From positions 85,816 to 149,815 of the forward strand of contig NZ_FUWW01000003.1 in the NCBI RefSeq assembly GCF_900167205.1: DNA of 64,000 bases, written 5' to 3'. How positions within the stretch are numbered: position 1 is the stretch's first letter; every line of letters starts with the position of its first letter. The translations under genes and the position numbers were made by a program. This DNA is from Eubacterium coprostanoligenes (GTDB lineage: Bacteria > Bacillota > Clostridia > Oscillospirales > Acutalibacteraceae). The notes under the pieces are model-generated. The model was not told the origin of the DNA and did not search any database. It worked only from the letters and a program-made list of their open reading frames with translations. Below are positions 1 through 7,288 of the stretch, one piece after another.

Positions 1-15
1 TCCATTCTATATATT

Positions 16-489
16 TTATCTAAAACCTATAACAAGATAGCTTTTGTTGAGTTGGTTCAAATTCGTCATTTCAAACTTTCCTGTTGCACTTGCATTTTTT
101 ATTTCAATCTCATCTCCGTCAAGCGTCAAACCGTAGGTACTGCCGTTGATTGTTGCAAATCCAAAATAATTATAGTGCAAATTATTACTATAATCCGACA
201 AGCCAACCGGATAATTTGTTGAAAAAACAATGCACACAGTAGGTTCAAATCCCATATTCAGTGTTATTCTTCTTGTGTCGCTGCCGTTTCCAAGATATGA
301 CGCAAAGCCAATCGGATTGCTCCACTCTTTTTTCTGCTGTGCAGTGACATGCTTTGAAATGTTCCAAATGTGCTCGCTGATAGTTTTGTCCAAAATCTCG
401 TTATCTCTGTTAAAATCCTCCATTTTTGGCACATCCGAGCCTATCCATTGATTAAGTTCAAGGTCTCCTGTTTTGTTTGTACTGCCCAT
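16..489 (-). CDS. phage tail fibre/collar-like protein
   Basis: A 157-residue protein, last gene seen of the phage structural operon and directly after the tail-protein-I-like gene. The N-terminal part (about residues 1-50) begins with an NQW motif and a repeated charged helix; the C-terminal half is rich in Gly, Asn, Thr and aromatic residues, with short beta-type segments such as GFEPTVCIVFS and a terminal YLVIGFR, a pattern common at the tips of short phage fibre proteins in Firmicutes. By position it should attach to the baseplate and contact the target surface. No enzymatic motif is visible. The family assignment comes mostly from position and composition, so the role is an inference. 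Confidence 0.55.
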   Translation of the reverse strand: MGSTNKTGDLELNQWIGSDVPKMEDFNRDNEILDKTISEHIWNISKHVTAQQKKEWSNPIGFASYLGNGSDTRRITLNMGFEPTVCIVFSTNYPVGLSDYSNNLHYNYFGFATINGSTYGLTLDGDEIEIKNASATGKFEMTNLNQLNKSYLVIGFR

Positions 490-493
490 AAAT

Positions 494-907
494 TCACCTG
501 CTTTCTGTCATTGTCCACCTGAGATCTCGATTTTCAATCCTGTCCCAAGTGAGTCCCTCATTGTCGATAAAACTCCACGGTTTGCCTGTGCCGTTTAAAT
601 AAAAATCAAACGCAAGTCCAAACCAACCGTTAAAAATTTTGCCGACCGTATCAATATCGTATTTTGAAATTATAATTTTTCTGCCGTCAAACCTATATTC
701 AATCCCGTCAAAAGCCTGTGCAATGCTTTCGCTGTCGGGCACATTAAAAACATTCACCGCCGTTGCACCCTTAATTTTGTGCAAATATTCCGACAGCCTT
801 TCAATTTGCTCTGAAACCGCCACGATTTCGGCAAGCACCAAATTATCAGAAGCGTCAATCTTTGCAACCGAATACAGGTGTTTCAATCGGTCAAGCACTG
901 TTTTCAT
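494..907 (-). CDS. phage tail protein I-like (XkdU/DUF2313-like)
   Basis: About 137 residues. The gene starts inside the end of the baseplate J gene and stops 5 bases before the fibre gene, matching the P2/PBSX order J, I, fibre. The ATG at 907 is preferred over the one at 913 because GAGGA lies directly against the first ATG but about 6 bases from the second. The N-terminal half is helical and leucine-rich (RLKHLYSVAKID), and the middle carries YRFDGRKIIISKYD, as in proteins that sit between baseplate J wedge and fibre. It is shorter than XkdU-type proteins (usually about 180-200 residues). Function is assigned by synteny more than by sequence. Confidence 0.55.
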   Translation of the reverse strand: MKTVLDRLKHLYSVAKIDASDNLVLAEIVAVSEQIERLSEYLHKIKGATAVNVFNVPDSESIAQAFDGIEYRFDGRKIIISKYDIDTVGKIFNGWFGLAFDFYLNGTGKPWSFIDNEGLTWDRIENRDLRWTMTESR

Positions 908-1691
908 CGGCATTCCTCACTTCAAATTCAAAATTAAACAGAGTGAAAAGCGACAATACATCCCGAACTCTTTGTTCCAAATCGGTTGAAACGGTTTTAT
1001 CCCTCGTTTTCAAAACGCAAACAAGCTTGGCATTTTCCCTTATGATGTCGCACCCGATTACCTCGTCAAAGGTCATAATTCTGCCCTTCAAAAATTCCAC
1101 ATTTACACCGTTTGCCGGATACATAAGAGCGTCCTTAATCCTCAAACGAAGTGCCTCATCGTTTTCGTCATCGCATCCGCCAATAAAACTCACACGATTT
1201 TCAACCATCGCAATACCGCTTGGCGGATTCACCATAACAGATACCTCGCCATACGAGGCATTGTATTCTTCACCGCAAAACAACGCTTCCGCCCTGACGG
1301 AAACTGCTGTTTCGCCCGTACGAATAATCCCCTGTTCAAGAGTTTTGTACTGAATATACTTATACCCCTTCTTTGAGCAAACAACACCTTCGGGAATGAC
1401 AGTGTCTTTTTCTCTGACCCCATCAATCAAAAATGTAATTTCGCCAACCGCCTTGCTCGCCTTTTTTCGCACAACAGAACATTCTGTTGCAATTCGGTCA
1501 AGATATTCTCCGGTTGCCGTCATCCACGCCGATTGCCTGAGCAAATATTCGCCCGCAACATACAAATTGAACAATTCGGTTGCAATTGCCTTTAATCTTA
1601 TTCCCGATTCACCATTCATATCGAGCACTTCGCCCGACTGCTCAAAATATGTTGTTTTCATATTTTCAAGTATTTCGTTATAACTAATCAA
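891..1691 (-). CDS. baseplate J-like protein
   Basis: 266 residues, similar in layout to gpJ of P2 and XkdT of PBSX though shorter than XkdT (about 350). The N-terminus holds the helical SGIRLKAIATELFNLY region, followed by LDRIATECSVVRKKASKA and the conserved GEITF...VIPEGVVCSKKG segment (about residues 75-115), then the PPSGIAMVENRVSFIGGCDDENDE stretch (reported here in pieces: GIAMVE, GGCDDE) that is typical of baseplate J proteins just before the RLRIKDAL helix. In contractile tails this protein forms the outer baseplate wedge. It overlaps the gp25-like gene by 8 bases and the next gene by 17, so the three are probably translationally coupled. Confidence 0.85.
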   Translation of the reverse strand: MISYNEILENMKTTYFEQSGEVLDMNGESGIRLKAIATELFNLYVAGEYLLRQSAWMTATGEYLDRIATECSVVRKKASKAVGEITFLIDGVREKDTVIPEGVVCSKKGYKYIQYKTLEQGIIRTGETAVSVRAEALFCGEEYNASYGEVSVMVNPPSGIAMVENRVSFIGGCDDENDEALRLRIKDALMYPANGVNVEFLKGRIMTFDEVIGCDIIRENAKLVCVLKTRDKTVSTDLEQRVRDVLSLFTLFNFEFEVRNADENSA

Positions 1692-1950
1692 AATTCACTG
1701 TCACCGTCCTTATTTTTCCGTTCACCGTCACAACAAAGCTCACATCAAATTTGTTTTTTGCAACAGATTTGACAAACACACCGTCAAGCCCTGCAACGCT
1801 TTGCCTTGCATATGCCAAAATTTCCGCACAGGATTGCTCCATATTTATTTTTGAGCCAAAATTTTTGTCCGCATAAAACTCGCCTCGCTTGACCGCAAAG
1901 CATCTTACGGCATTTTTCAATATGTCGTCAATAACATCATTGTCATTCAT
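1684..1950 (-). CDS. gp25/gpW-like baseplate wedge protein
   Basis: 88 residues. The central motif RGEFYADKNFGSKI and the following helix with EILAYARQSVAGLDG match the gp25-like lysozyme-fold baseplate family (XkdS, P2 gpW), which in contractile tails joins the sheath to the baseplate. The gene is smaller than typical XkdS (about 140), lacking an N-terminal extension. It overlaps both neighbours by 8 bases (gpV-like upstream, baseplate J downstream). Odd point: this family normally nucleates the sheath, yet no sheath gene is present in the operon. Confidence 0.75.
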   Translation of the reverse strand: MNDNDVIDDILKNAVRCFAVKRGEFYADKNFGSKINMEQSCAEILAYARQSVAGLDGVFVKSVAKNKFDVSFVVTVNGKIRTVTVNFD

Positions 1951-2296
1951 TTTGTATCACTCCCCTGCTGTCAATCACCAAGCCGTTGAGAACAATGTCG
2001 CCGTTGTTTTTAAGGATAATATAAGCACCGCCGAGTGAAGAAATTTTCACCTCACCGCTTTCAATGTCCTCATCTTTGCTCAATGCCCCAAGCACTACCG
2101 CACCGTCATTTGATTCAAGCATAATGACATCCTCATCAACCGGCGGAACGCTTTTGTATCCATACGGAGCATAACTGTCAATGTTTCGCCTTGTGACTGT
2201 CGCACCCGCTTCAAGCTGATTGTCCGACAATGTAACCTTGCCTTTTTCGGCAACCTCCTTTTCCGAAGTCGCCACAATTCTTTTACTCATCCACAT
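1943..2296 (-). CDS. gpV/XkdR-like baseplate spike protein
   Basis: 117 residues. Contains the OB-fold type string APYGYKSVPPVDEDVIML followed by GAVVLGALS, and then a short beta region (ISSLGGAYIILKNNGDIVLNG), as seen in phage baseplate assembly proteins of the gpV/Gp45/XkdR group, which form the tip that pierces the envelope. The ATG at 2296 has GGAGG 9 bases upstream and overlaps the end of the hub gene by 14 bases. It is short for the family, which often carries a longer C-terminal beta helix, so the spike would be stubby. Confidence 0.7.
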   Translation of the reverse strand: MWMSKRIVATSEKEVAEKGKVTLSDNQLEAGATVTRRNIDSYAPYGYKSVPPVDEDVIMLESNDGAVVLGALSKDEDIESGEVKISSLGGAYIILKNNGDIVLNGLVIDSRGVIQNE

Positions 2297-3236
2297 AGCT
2301 CATTTCCTCCAAATCCGGCACATAATTCACTTTTATCACCGTGCGTTCACCCGATGAATCAAAAATATGAGCAACACTGCTCGCAACAGCTCTGTCAAAA
2401 ATATCAAAGCCCTCAACATCCGCTTTTATTTCATCACACAAATCAATTTCGGCATATCCCTGCATTGCAAGTTCCCATCCGCAATACTCTGCATTTGCAG
2501 ATGAAAACACGGATTTCAACGCAGTTTCTCTTTGCCAATCGGGCACGGTAGAAATATTGCGAATTTTTCGGGCGGTTATTTTCTTATCACTCATAAGCCT
2601 GCTGACTCTGTGATAAATGTAATCGGTGGAATTACTGATTTTATAATCAATCTGCGACAAAGCATCGCCCCTGTTGATAATTCGTTTTGCAGAAATGAGC
2701 CGTTTTCTATCAAGATTCACAGTGTTTTTTGTATGCAAAAGAACAAGCTCGTTGTCAGGAGTTACCCTGATTTTTTCACCAGTAGCGGAGTACACAAAGC
2801 CATTCATTGCACCATAGAGAGATGTTCCCTTGCTCACCTGATAGCTAATATCACTATATATGCTTCCAAGATTATACTTGAATTCATCACCTGCATTTAT
2901 CTCAAACAAAGCCATTGCGCTTGGAGAAGTATAAGTAAACGGCTTCGCCTCGCTGTCTGTCAAAAGGCAGGCACTTGAACGGCAATACAAAAAGCACACA
3001 ATATGGCTTTTGTGCAAGGTTTCTCGCTGGGTGTCAACAAAACCGTTGAACACACATTTTCCGTCAAAAAATGCCTTTGCTCTGTACGCTTCGGGAATTG
3101 TTGTGTTATTAATAAAGGTAATCCTCAAGCTGTCGCACGGTGCATCGGCATCTCTGCACAATTCATATGATTTAAGCTGTCCGAGTTCAATCTCGCAATC
3201 GTTCAAATCATACAAGGCAAATGTCAAATCAGCCAT
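2283..3236 (-). CDS. gpD-like tail hub (late control D / XkdQ-like)
   Basis: 317 residues, close to the length of XkdQ (about 325). The protein begins with a beta-rich module (LTFALYDLNDCEIE...SYELCRDADAPCDSLRITF, shown in parts: CEIELGQL, CDSLRITF), continues with a KAFFDGKCVFNGFVD turn and ends with a GERTVIKVNYVPDLEEM strand, the normal plan for hub proteins that form the trimer at the tail/baseplate centre. It overlaps the LysM gene by 13 bases. The hub should bridge the tail tube to the spike; here no tube gene precedes it, which is the main puzzle of this operon. Confidence 0.75.
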   Translation of the reverse strand: MADLTFALYDLNDCEIELGQLKSYELCRDADAPCDSLRITFINNTTIPEAYRAKAFFDGKCVFNGFVDTQRETLHKSHIVCFLYCRSSACLLTDSEAKPFTYTSPSAMALFEINAGDEFKYNLGSIYSDISYQVSKGTSLYGAMNGFVYSATGEKIRVTPDNELVLLHTKNTVNLDRKRLISAKRIINRGDALSQIDYKISNSTDYIYHRVSRLMSDKKITARKIRNISTVPDWQRETALKSVFSSANAEYCGWELAMQGYAEIDLCDEIKADVEGFDIFDRAVASSVAHIFDSSGERTVIKVNYVPDLEEMSYVDE

Positions 3237-3739
3237 ATTTTTTCACCCTCTCTGACAGCAAAAATATCGCCAATGTCGTTGCATTTTACAATAGACTCAA
3301 TCTGAACTCCCGTTCTGCTTGCAATGTCAAAAAGATTTTCGTTTTCAAGCGCATATGTATATCCCATGCTATGTTCTTCGCTTTTTGTATTGCACTCTTG
3401 CGTGAATTCAAAAGAATACTCCACCCTGTCTTTTCCGCTCGAATACGATATATCAAGCGATGTAAAGAGCATTTTTATAGGCACACTGTTTGGCAAAAAT
3501 AAATAATCACTGCCCTTTTTATTGAAAACACGCACAAGTTCAAAAGCCTTGACTGCCGAATCTCCGCCGGTCAAATACCCTTTGCCCGAAACGACAACGC
3601 AACTTCTGCCGTTTTCCTTGCAAATCTGTTCGTCATAAACCGTATTGTATTTTGTTGTGCCCTTGTTCATAGAAATCTTAATATCCTTTGGATTAATATC
3701 GAAATCAAATCCCTTATAGCTCATTTTCATAAACTGCAA
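3224..3739 (-). CDS. LysM-domain phage tail protein (XkdP-like)
   Basis: About 171 residues. The N-terminal two-thirds (MSYKGFDFDINPKDIKIS, DRVEYSFEFTQ) resembles the beta module found ahead of LysM in XkdP and gp53-type proteins; the C-terminal 45 residues form a LysM repeat (YTYALENENLFDIASRTG ... IESIVKCN ... REGEKIWLI). In PBSX-like phages this protein lies right after the tape measure gene and is thought to bind peptidoglycan or hold the hub. Start is uncertain: a TTG at 3739 lies 8 bases from GAGAGG; GTG at 3748 overlaps that site and ATG at 3730 is 17 bases away. The gene begins 1 base after the stop of the 34-codon ORF. Confidence 0.75.
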   Translation of the reverse strand: MQFMKMSYKGFDFDINPKDIKISMNKGTTKYNTVYDEQICKENGRSCVVVSGKGYLTGGDSAVKAFELVRVFNKKGSDYLFLPNSVPIKMLFTSLDISYSSGKDRVEYSFEFTQECNTKSEEHSMGYTYALENENLFDIASRTGVQIESIVKCNDIGDIFAVREGEKIWLI

Positions 3740-3740
3740 A

Positions 3741-3845
3741 TCAATCACCTCTCACATTGTTGTCATATCGTCTTGAATCAAGCATAATGTAATCGCTCAA
3801 CTCTTCAGCTTCATTGCGACCAATCACATCATTTTCATTTTTCAT
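3741..3845 (-). CDS. 34-residue microprotein in phage operon
   Basis: A 34-codon ORF (starts MKNENDVIGRNEAEELSD, ends NNVRGD) missed by length-based gene calling. Its ATG shares bases with the TGA of the preceding gene (ATGA overlap), GGAGAG lies about 6 bases upstream, and its TGA falls just before the start of the LysM gene, so it is embedded as a normal translationally coupled cistron. It is acidic, probably helical in its first half (GRNEAEELSDYIMLDSRRYD), with no transmembrane segment. It occupies exactly the place where sheath, tube, chaperone and tape measure genes are found in PBSX-like operons. Function unknown; it could be a small connector or a vestige kept for coupling. Confidence 0.6.
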   Translation of the reverse strand: MKNENDVIGRNEAEELSDYIMLDSRRYDNNVRGD

Positions 3846-4246
3846 ACATTACTCTCCTTTGTATAGGCAAGCGAAAATGTGAATGTCGCCTTCATTTTGT
3901 AACACTCTGCCGAAGAAGCCTTAACAATTGACGAAAGTTTAATTCCGCAAATCTTCTCGCTCATAATTGCCCTGACAATTTTTTCCATATCATCAAAAGC
4001 AATCGGAGAACCAAATTCATACGGTACAAAAAGGTCAATGTCAATCGCATATTTCCCAAAAAAGTTTTCATTATCAACACTTATACTTTCCAAATCAAGT
4101 TCACCCGGAGAAATTGCAGCAATCTTTTTGCTGATTTTTGTTTGCTTTCTTGCATAAGGACAAGCCTTTATAAAACTGATTCCCTCAAGTTCTTTTTTCG
4201 ATTTTAACAAATTAAGCAAAGCGTCTGTTTCATCATCCAAATACAT
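3842..4246 (-). CDS. phage tail terminator/completion-like protein (XkdJ position)
   Basis: 134 residues, following the head-closure gene with a 14-base overlap. Composition is alpha/beta: an N-terminal helix (DDETDALLNLLKSKKEL), a central strand region (GKYAIDIDLFVPYEFG), a helix (DDMEKIVRAIMSEK), and a final strand pair (KMKATFTFSLAYTKE). This alternation resembles tail terminator proteins, which cap the tail tube and dock it to the head, and it stands in their usual place. No shaft genes follow. I cannot exclude that it is a divergent tube-like protein, since beta-rich C-terminal strands would also fit; structure prediction would decide. Confidence 0.5.
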   Translation of the reverse strand: MYLDDETDALLNLLKSKKELEGISFIKACPYARKQTKISKKIAAISPGELDLESISVDNENFFGKYAIDIDLFVPYEFGSPIAFDDMEKIVRAIMSEKICGIKLSSIVKASSAECYKMKATFTFSLAYTKESNV

Positions 4247-4595
4247 CCTTATCCCCCTTTACAGCCTCACGAAGCACCGCCGTATAGTAAAGAATTTCAT
4301 CACCGATAACAACGGCACTCGATTTGATAAAATAATAATCCGTGCCCATAAGAGTCAAGATGTCATCTCTGCCAAAGCCTGTTACATCAAGCGTAAAAAT
4401 GCCGATAATATAGTTCTTTTGATTAAATCCTATGTCTGTCGGATAAGCCTCAAATCTGACCTTATCTCTTCTCCACAGCTGTTCAGCCATCACCCTTGAG
4501 GTGATGACCGAACCGTTTTTAGTTGTAATTGTACAGCTGTGCGAATACTTTTCTATCATCGGCATAACCGCCTTTGAAAGATTGTTTAACTGCAT
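4233..4595 (-). CDS. phage head closure protein (XkdH/I-like)
   Basis: 120 residues, between the connector and the terminator-like gene. It has the beta-barrel style sequence of head-closure or minor capsid proteins: HSCTITTKNGSVITSR, then RFEAYPTDIGFNQKNYIIGIF and LTLMGTDYYFIKSSAVVIG, ending with YYTAVLREAV. Such proteins seal the portal after DNA packaging and connect to the tail. The ATG at 4595 lies 2 bases from the stop of the upstream gene; overlap with the downstream gene is 14 bases. Assignment rests on position and fold-like pattern. Confidence 0.5.
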   Translation of the reverse strand: MQLNNLSKAVMPMIEKYSHSCTITTKNGSVITSRVMAEQLWRRDKVRFEAYPTDIGFNQKNYIIGIFTLDVTGFGRDDILTLMGTDYYFIKSSAVVIGDEILYYTAVLREAVKGDKDVFG

Positions 4596-4597
4596 TA

Positions 4598-4948
4598 TTA
4601 CACCTCTCTGAAATAAAAACTCTTATCCGCAACCAAATGCGAAATTGATGCACACGCATCATCAAGCAGAGCCTTTGCATTTTTCACGGCATTTCCGTTA
4701 GTTGATGAAGTGATTGAAACATCTCCCGCTTTAAAAGACGAAATTTCGCTGTCGCCCGAAGCAAGTGCAATCTGATAATTGGTCTTTGTCGCAACAAAGT
4801 ATTCAAGGAGTGCCTCGTCGCTTTCGTCATATTCGTTTTCTGCAAACGGGCGCTTATTTATTTCAACAAGAGAAGAATATTTCTTCACTTCATCCTCTGT
4901 GAAATTGCCGATTGCACGCAAAATTTCAAGCACTTTTTCTGTGTTCAT
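4598..4948 (-). CDS. phage head-tail connector protein (gp6-like)
   Basis: 116 residues, mostly helical, directly after the major capsid gene. The pattern of an N-terminal helix with acidic patches (EKVLEILRAIGNFTEDE), a second helix (DEALLEYFVATKTNYQIALAS) and a C-terminal helix (AVKNAKALLDDACASISHL) fits the gp6/gp15-like DNA-packaging adaptor family that binds the underside of the portal. The stop of the capsid gene is 2 bases upstream, so the two are co-translated. The match is by helix pattern and synteny. Confidence 0.55.
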   Translation of the reverse strand: MNTEKVLEILRAIGNFTEDEVKKYSSLVEINKRPFAENEYDESDEALLEYFVATKTNYQIALASGDSEISSFKAGDVSITSSTNGNAVKNAKALLDDACASISHLVADKSFYFREV

Positions 4949-4950
4949 AA

Positions 4951-5949
4951 TTAAACCTTCGGGTCAATTACAACGCACGCTTCATCAATAATTCTGTTAA
5001 AGCCTGCCGTAGCCGTAACTGTTGCTCTTTCGATTTGACGGTCGATAAGTTTGTCAAAGTCTGTAACAACTTCACCAAACTGAACCTTTTCCAACGCAAA
5101 GCGTTTGTCAAGTGCAAAAATTCTTTTTTCAAGGAGTTCAGACTTGCTAAACAAAAACTTTGCGCCAAACGGAGTAACAAGATTGCCTGTGCCGTGGAAG
5201 TCGTGTCCTGCCGTTGCGTCTTTGAATTCCGGAATGTTAATAATGTCAACAAAAGCCATAGGTCCGGCAATAATCGCATCAAAATTATATGGAGAAAGCA
5301 ATGCATACAAATTTGCAAAGTCATTGTAACCAATCTTATCCACAGCCTCTGAAATAACATTTCGTGTATCGTCTGTGTCAATTGTTCGAATTACCTGCTC
5401 AAGCTGACAAGTATTGATATAATTACCGATTTGCTTGAGCATGATGGCAAACAAATCAAGTCGCTGTGACTTAATAGACTCATATGATGCAACAATAGTT
5501 CTACCCGATTTCTTGAGCTTGGTAAGAGAATGCTTTACCTTAATTTCCGTTTCAGGAATAAATGAGCCCTCGTTGATATAATCAATCGAACCATTTCTGT
5601 CAATTGATTTACAATAAACAGAGCGATAATCAAGCGAATCAATAATTGTGGTTGTTGCAATCATATCATCAATGATATTGTTTGTGTTGATGGCCGCCTC
5701 TACCGAACGCTTGATGTATTCCGGAAACAAGACAGCCGAATCAGATGTCTGGAAGAATTTTGAAACCGGGTCAGAATTTCCTCCCTTTACCTTAATGTCA
5801 AATCTCTTGAGCTGACGCTCATATGCGTCAAGACCCTCAAGTTCTGTACCCTTATAATTTTCACTTGGGTCAATTTCTTCAAGTGACTTTGTAAAGCCCT
5901 TTTCAGAAGTATAAAGACCCTTATCAAGTCTTAATGTATCAAATGTCAC
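4951..5949 (-). CDS. phage major capsid protein, HK97-like fold expected
   Basis: 332 residues, within the usual 290-400 range of XkdG/HK97-type capsid proteins. After a charged N-terminal arm (about residues 1-70) comes VSKFFQTSDSAVLFPEYIKR, the long E-loop-like beta segment (SLDYRSVYCKSIDRNGS ... EGSFIPETEIKVK), a spine helix around DLFAIMLKQIGNYIN, and the A-domain (FDAIIAGPMAFVDIIN ... GTGNLVTPFGAKFLFS). It lies between the decoration gene and the connector gene, as in many Clostridia prophages. The lack of frameshifts supports a functional shell. Confidence 0.8.
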   Translation of the reverse strand: MTFDTLRLDKGLYTSEKGFTKSLEEIDPSENYKGTELEGLDAYERQLKRFDIKVKGGNSDPVSKFFQTSDSAVLFPEYIKRSVEAAINTNNIIDDMIATTTIIDSLDYRSVYCKSIDRNGSIDYINEGSFIPETEIKVKHSLTKLKKSGRTIVASYESIKSQRLDLFAIMLKQIGNYINTCQLEQVIRTIDTDDTRNVISEAVDKIGYNDFANLYALLSPYNFDAIIAGPMAFVDIINIPEFKDATAGHDFHGTGNLVTPFGAKFLFSKSELLEKRIFALDKRFALEKVQFGEVVTDFDKLIDRQIERATVTATAGFNRIIDEACVVIDPKV

Positions 5950-5966
5950 AATTTGTCCTCCTTATA

Positions 5967-6320
5967 TTAAAGTATAATTCCCGCACGGGCGTCCGGTCTG
6001 CTAACCCAAAGAACAGTTACATACGGAGCTTCGGCATTTGCAGAATATTGAACATAGCCACGCTTGTTCATAATAAGTTTTGAGTACATTTGCAAAACTT
6101 CACCGGCGAATTTAATCTCGGCGTATCCGCTCACCTGAACTGTAAAAAACGAATCATTAACACCGACAACAATGCCCAAAAACGGCTTGCCGACGCCTGC
6201 CAAAATAACATAGCCGTTTTCATCAGCCCTTACAAAATCGCCGATTTTAATATCACAATGGCCCATATCTTCAGCCTGCATTGTGATACATTTTGTTTTA
6301 AATCCCTTATAAGAAACCAT
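5967..6320 (-). CDS. capsid decoration (cement) protein-like
   Basis: 117 residues. The repeated short beta segments (HCDIKIGDFVRADENGYVIL, GKPFLGIVVGVNDSFFTVQ, GYAEIKFAG, YVTVLWVSR) match the small beta-barrel cement proteins (DUF2190-like) placed between protease/scaffold and capsid genes in Firmicutes phages. Such proteins bind the outside of the expanded head and stabilise it. Located 17 bases upstream of the capsid gene with its own GGAGGA site. No membrane or signal segment. Confidence 0.65.
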   Translation of the reverse strand: MVSYKGFKTKCITMQAEDMGHCDIKIGDFVRADENGYVILAGVGKPFLGIVVGVNDSFFTVQVSGYAEIKFAGEVLQMYSKLIMNKRGYVQYSANAEAPYVTVLWVSRPDARAGIIL

Positions 6321-6331
6321 AATTTTTCCTC

Positions 6332-7288
6332 CTAAATTCTAAATTGCGAAAAGTCATTCGCTTTGCTCTCAACTGCCTGTGCAAGTTGAGGCTTGATTTT
6401 TGTTTTTGCTTCGCTTTTCTTCATTCCGTCACGAAAACCAATAAGTTCCTTTGCCGTCATAACAGCAGTAACGGATGAAAAAAGCTTTGAATCCATATCA
6501 GGAAATGCTGACTTAAACAAATCAACAACCTCCTTTGAAAGACTCTTTTTGTATTCCTCGCCGAGAGTCGCCTCATCCTTTAGACCCTCGATGTAGGTAT
6601 TCAATCTGCTTGCTTCCGACTTTGTGAGAGTAACACCGTCACCCGAAGCAATGCTTTTGATAATATCCTGCATATTTTTCTCCTTTGCATTTTCAAAAGA
6701 TTTGGTAACCCCTGCTTCTCGCTGTGCCGGAACTGCAACAAACGAGAACTCATAGGCATCTCTTGCACCACTCAAAATGTTGAAGCAGAGTTGACCGCCG
6801 TAGCTTTTGCCGGGAATATGTTCGCATCTGCCGTGGCGATTGTCCGTGTCACAAATTGAACAAACAGCCTTTTCAACACTGCAAGAAACAGAAACTTCTT
6901 TCTTTATTCCCGCATCAATCTCGGCAATAAGTTCTCTGTTTTCATCATTTTTGAGCATATACGCTCTCGCCTTAAGGGTATAGAAATCGTCGCCGTCGGC
7001 AGTTTTCTTGCCGTCAACTCTTTCAACCCAAGCGTCAAAAACTCTTGCCTTTTGATTTTCGGCTTTCATAGAATGGTCAAAAATGCCTGTTTTGCCGACA
7101 AAATATTCTGCAAGCTGATTGAGAGTGGCAACAGAAAACTTTTCAAAATCTCGGTCAATATCGTTGTTGCAAAGGTCAACATTAAAAATATAAACCTCGT
7201 CAGCCGACATTTCTCGTCTTGAGAATTGACCGATTTTTTTCATATCCTCATCATTCGGAGCACTCTTTTGAATCAAAGCATCTGTCAT
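6332..7288 (-). CDS. phage prohead protease/scaffold fusion (XkdF-like)
   Basis: 318 residues. The first 200 residues resemble phage maturation proteases of the XkdF group: GQFSRREMSADEVYIFNVDL, DRDFEKFSVATLNQLAE, TGIFDHSMKAENQKARVFDA, and a Cys-rich loop CSICDTDNRHGRCEHIPG followed by SYGGQLCFNILSGARDAYEF and SFVAVPAQREAGVTK. The last 100 residues are helical and charged, as expected for a scaffold removed during head maturation. His at FDHSM may take part in catalysis, as in herpes-type proteases; this is inference. Overlaps the portal gene by 4 bases. Confidence 0.75.
   Translation of the reverse strand: MTDALIQKSAPNDEDMKKIGQFSRREMSADEVYIFNVDLCNNDIDRDFEKFSVATLNQLAEYFVGKTGIFDHSMKAENQKARVFDAWVERVDGKKTADGDDFYTLKARAYMLKNDENRELIAEIDAGIKKEVSVSCSVEKAVCSICDTDNRHGRCEHIPGKSYGGQLCFNILSGARDAYEFSFVAVPAQREAGVTKSFENAKEKNMQDIIKSIASGDGVTLTKSEASRLNTYIEGLKDEATLGEEYKKSLSKEVVDLFKSAFPDMDSKLFSSVTAVMTAKELIGFRDGMKKSEAKTKIKPQLAQAVESKANDFSQFRI

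Noticed and set aside
3842..4246. Tail tube protein hidden in the head-completion genes
   Set aside because: Considered because of the beta-rich C-terminus, but the helix-strand order and the position fit a terminator better; kept only as an alternative in the feature entry.
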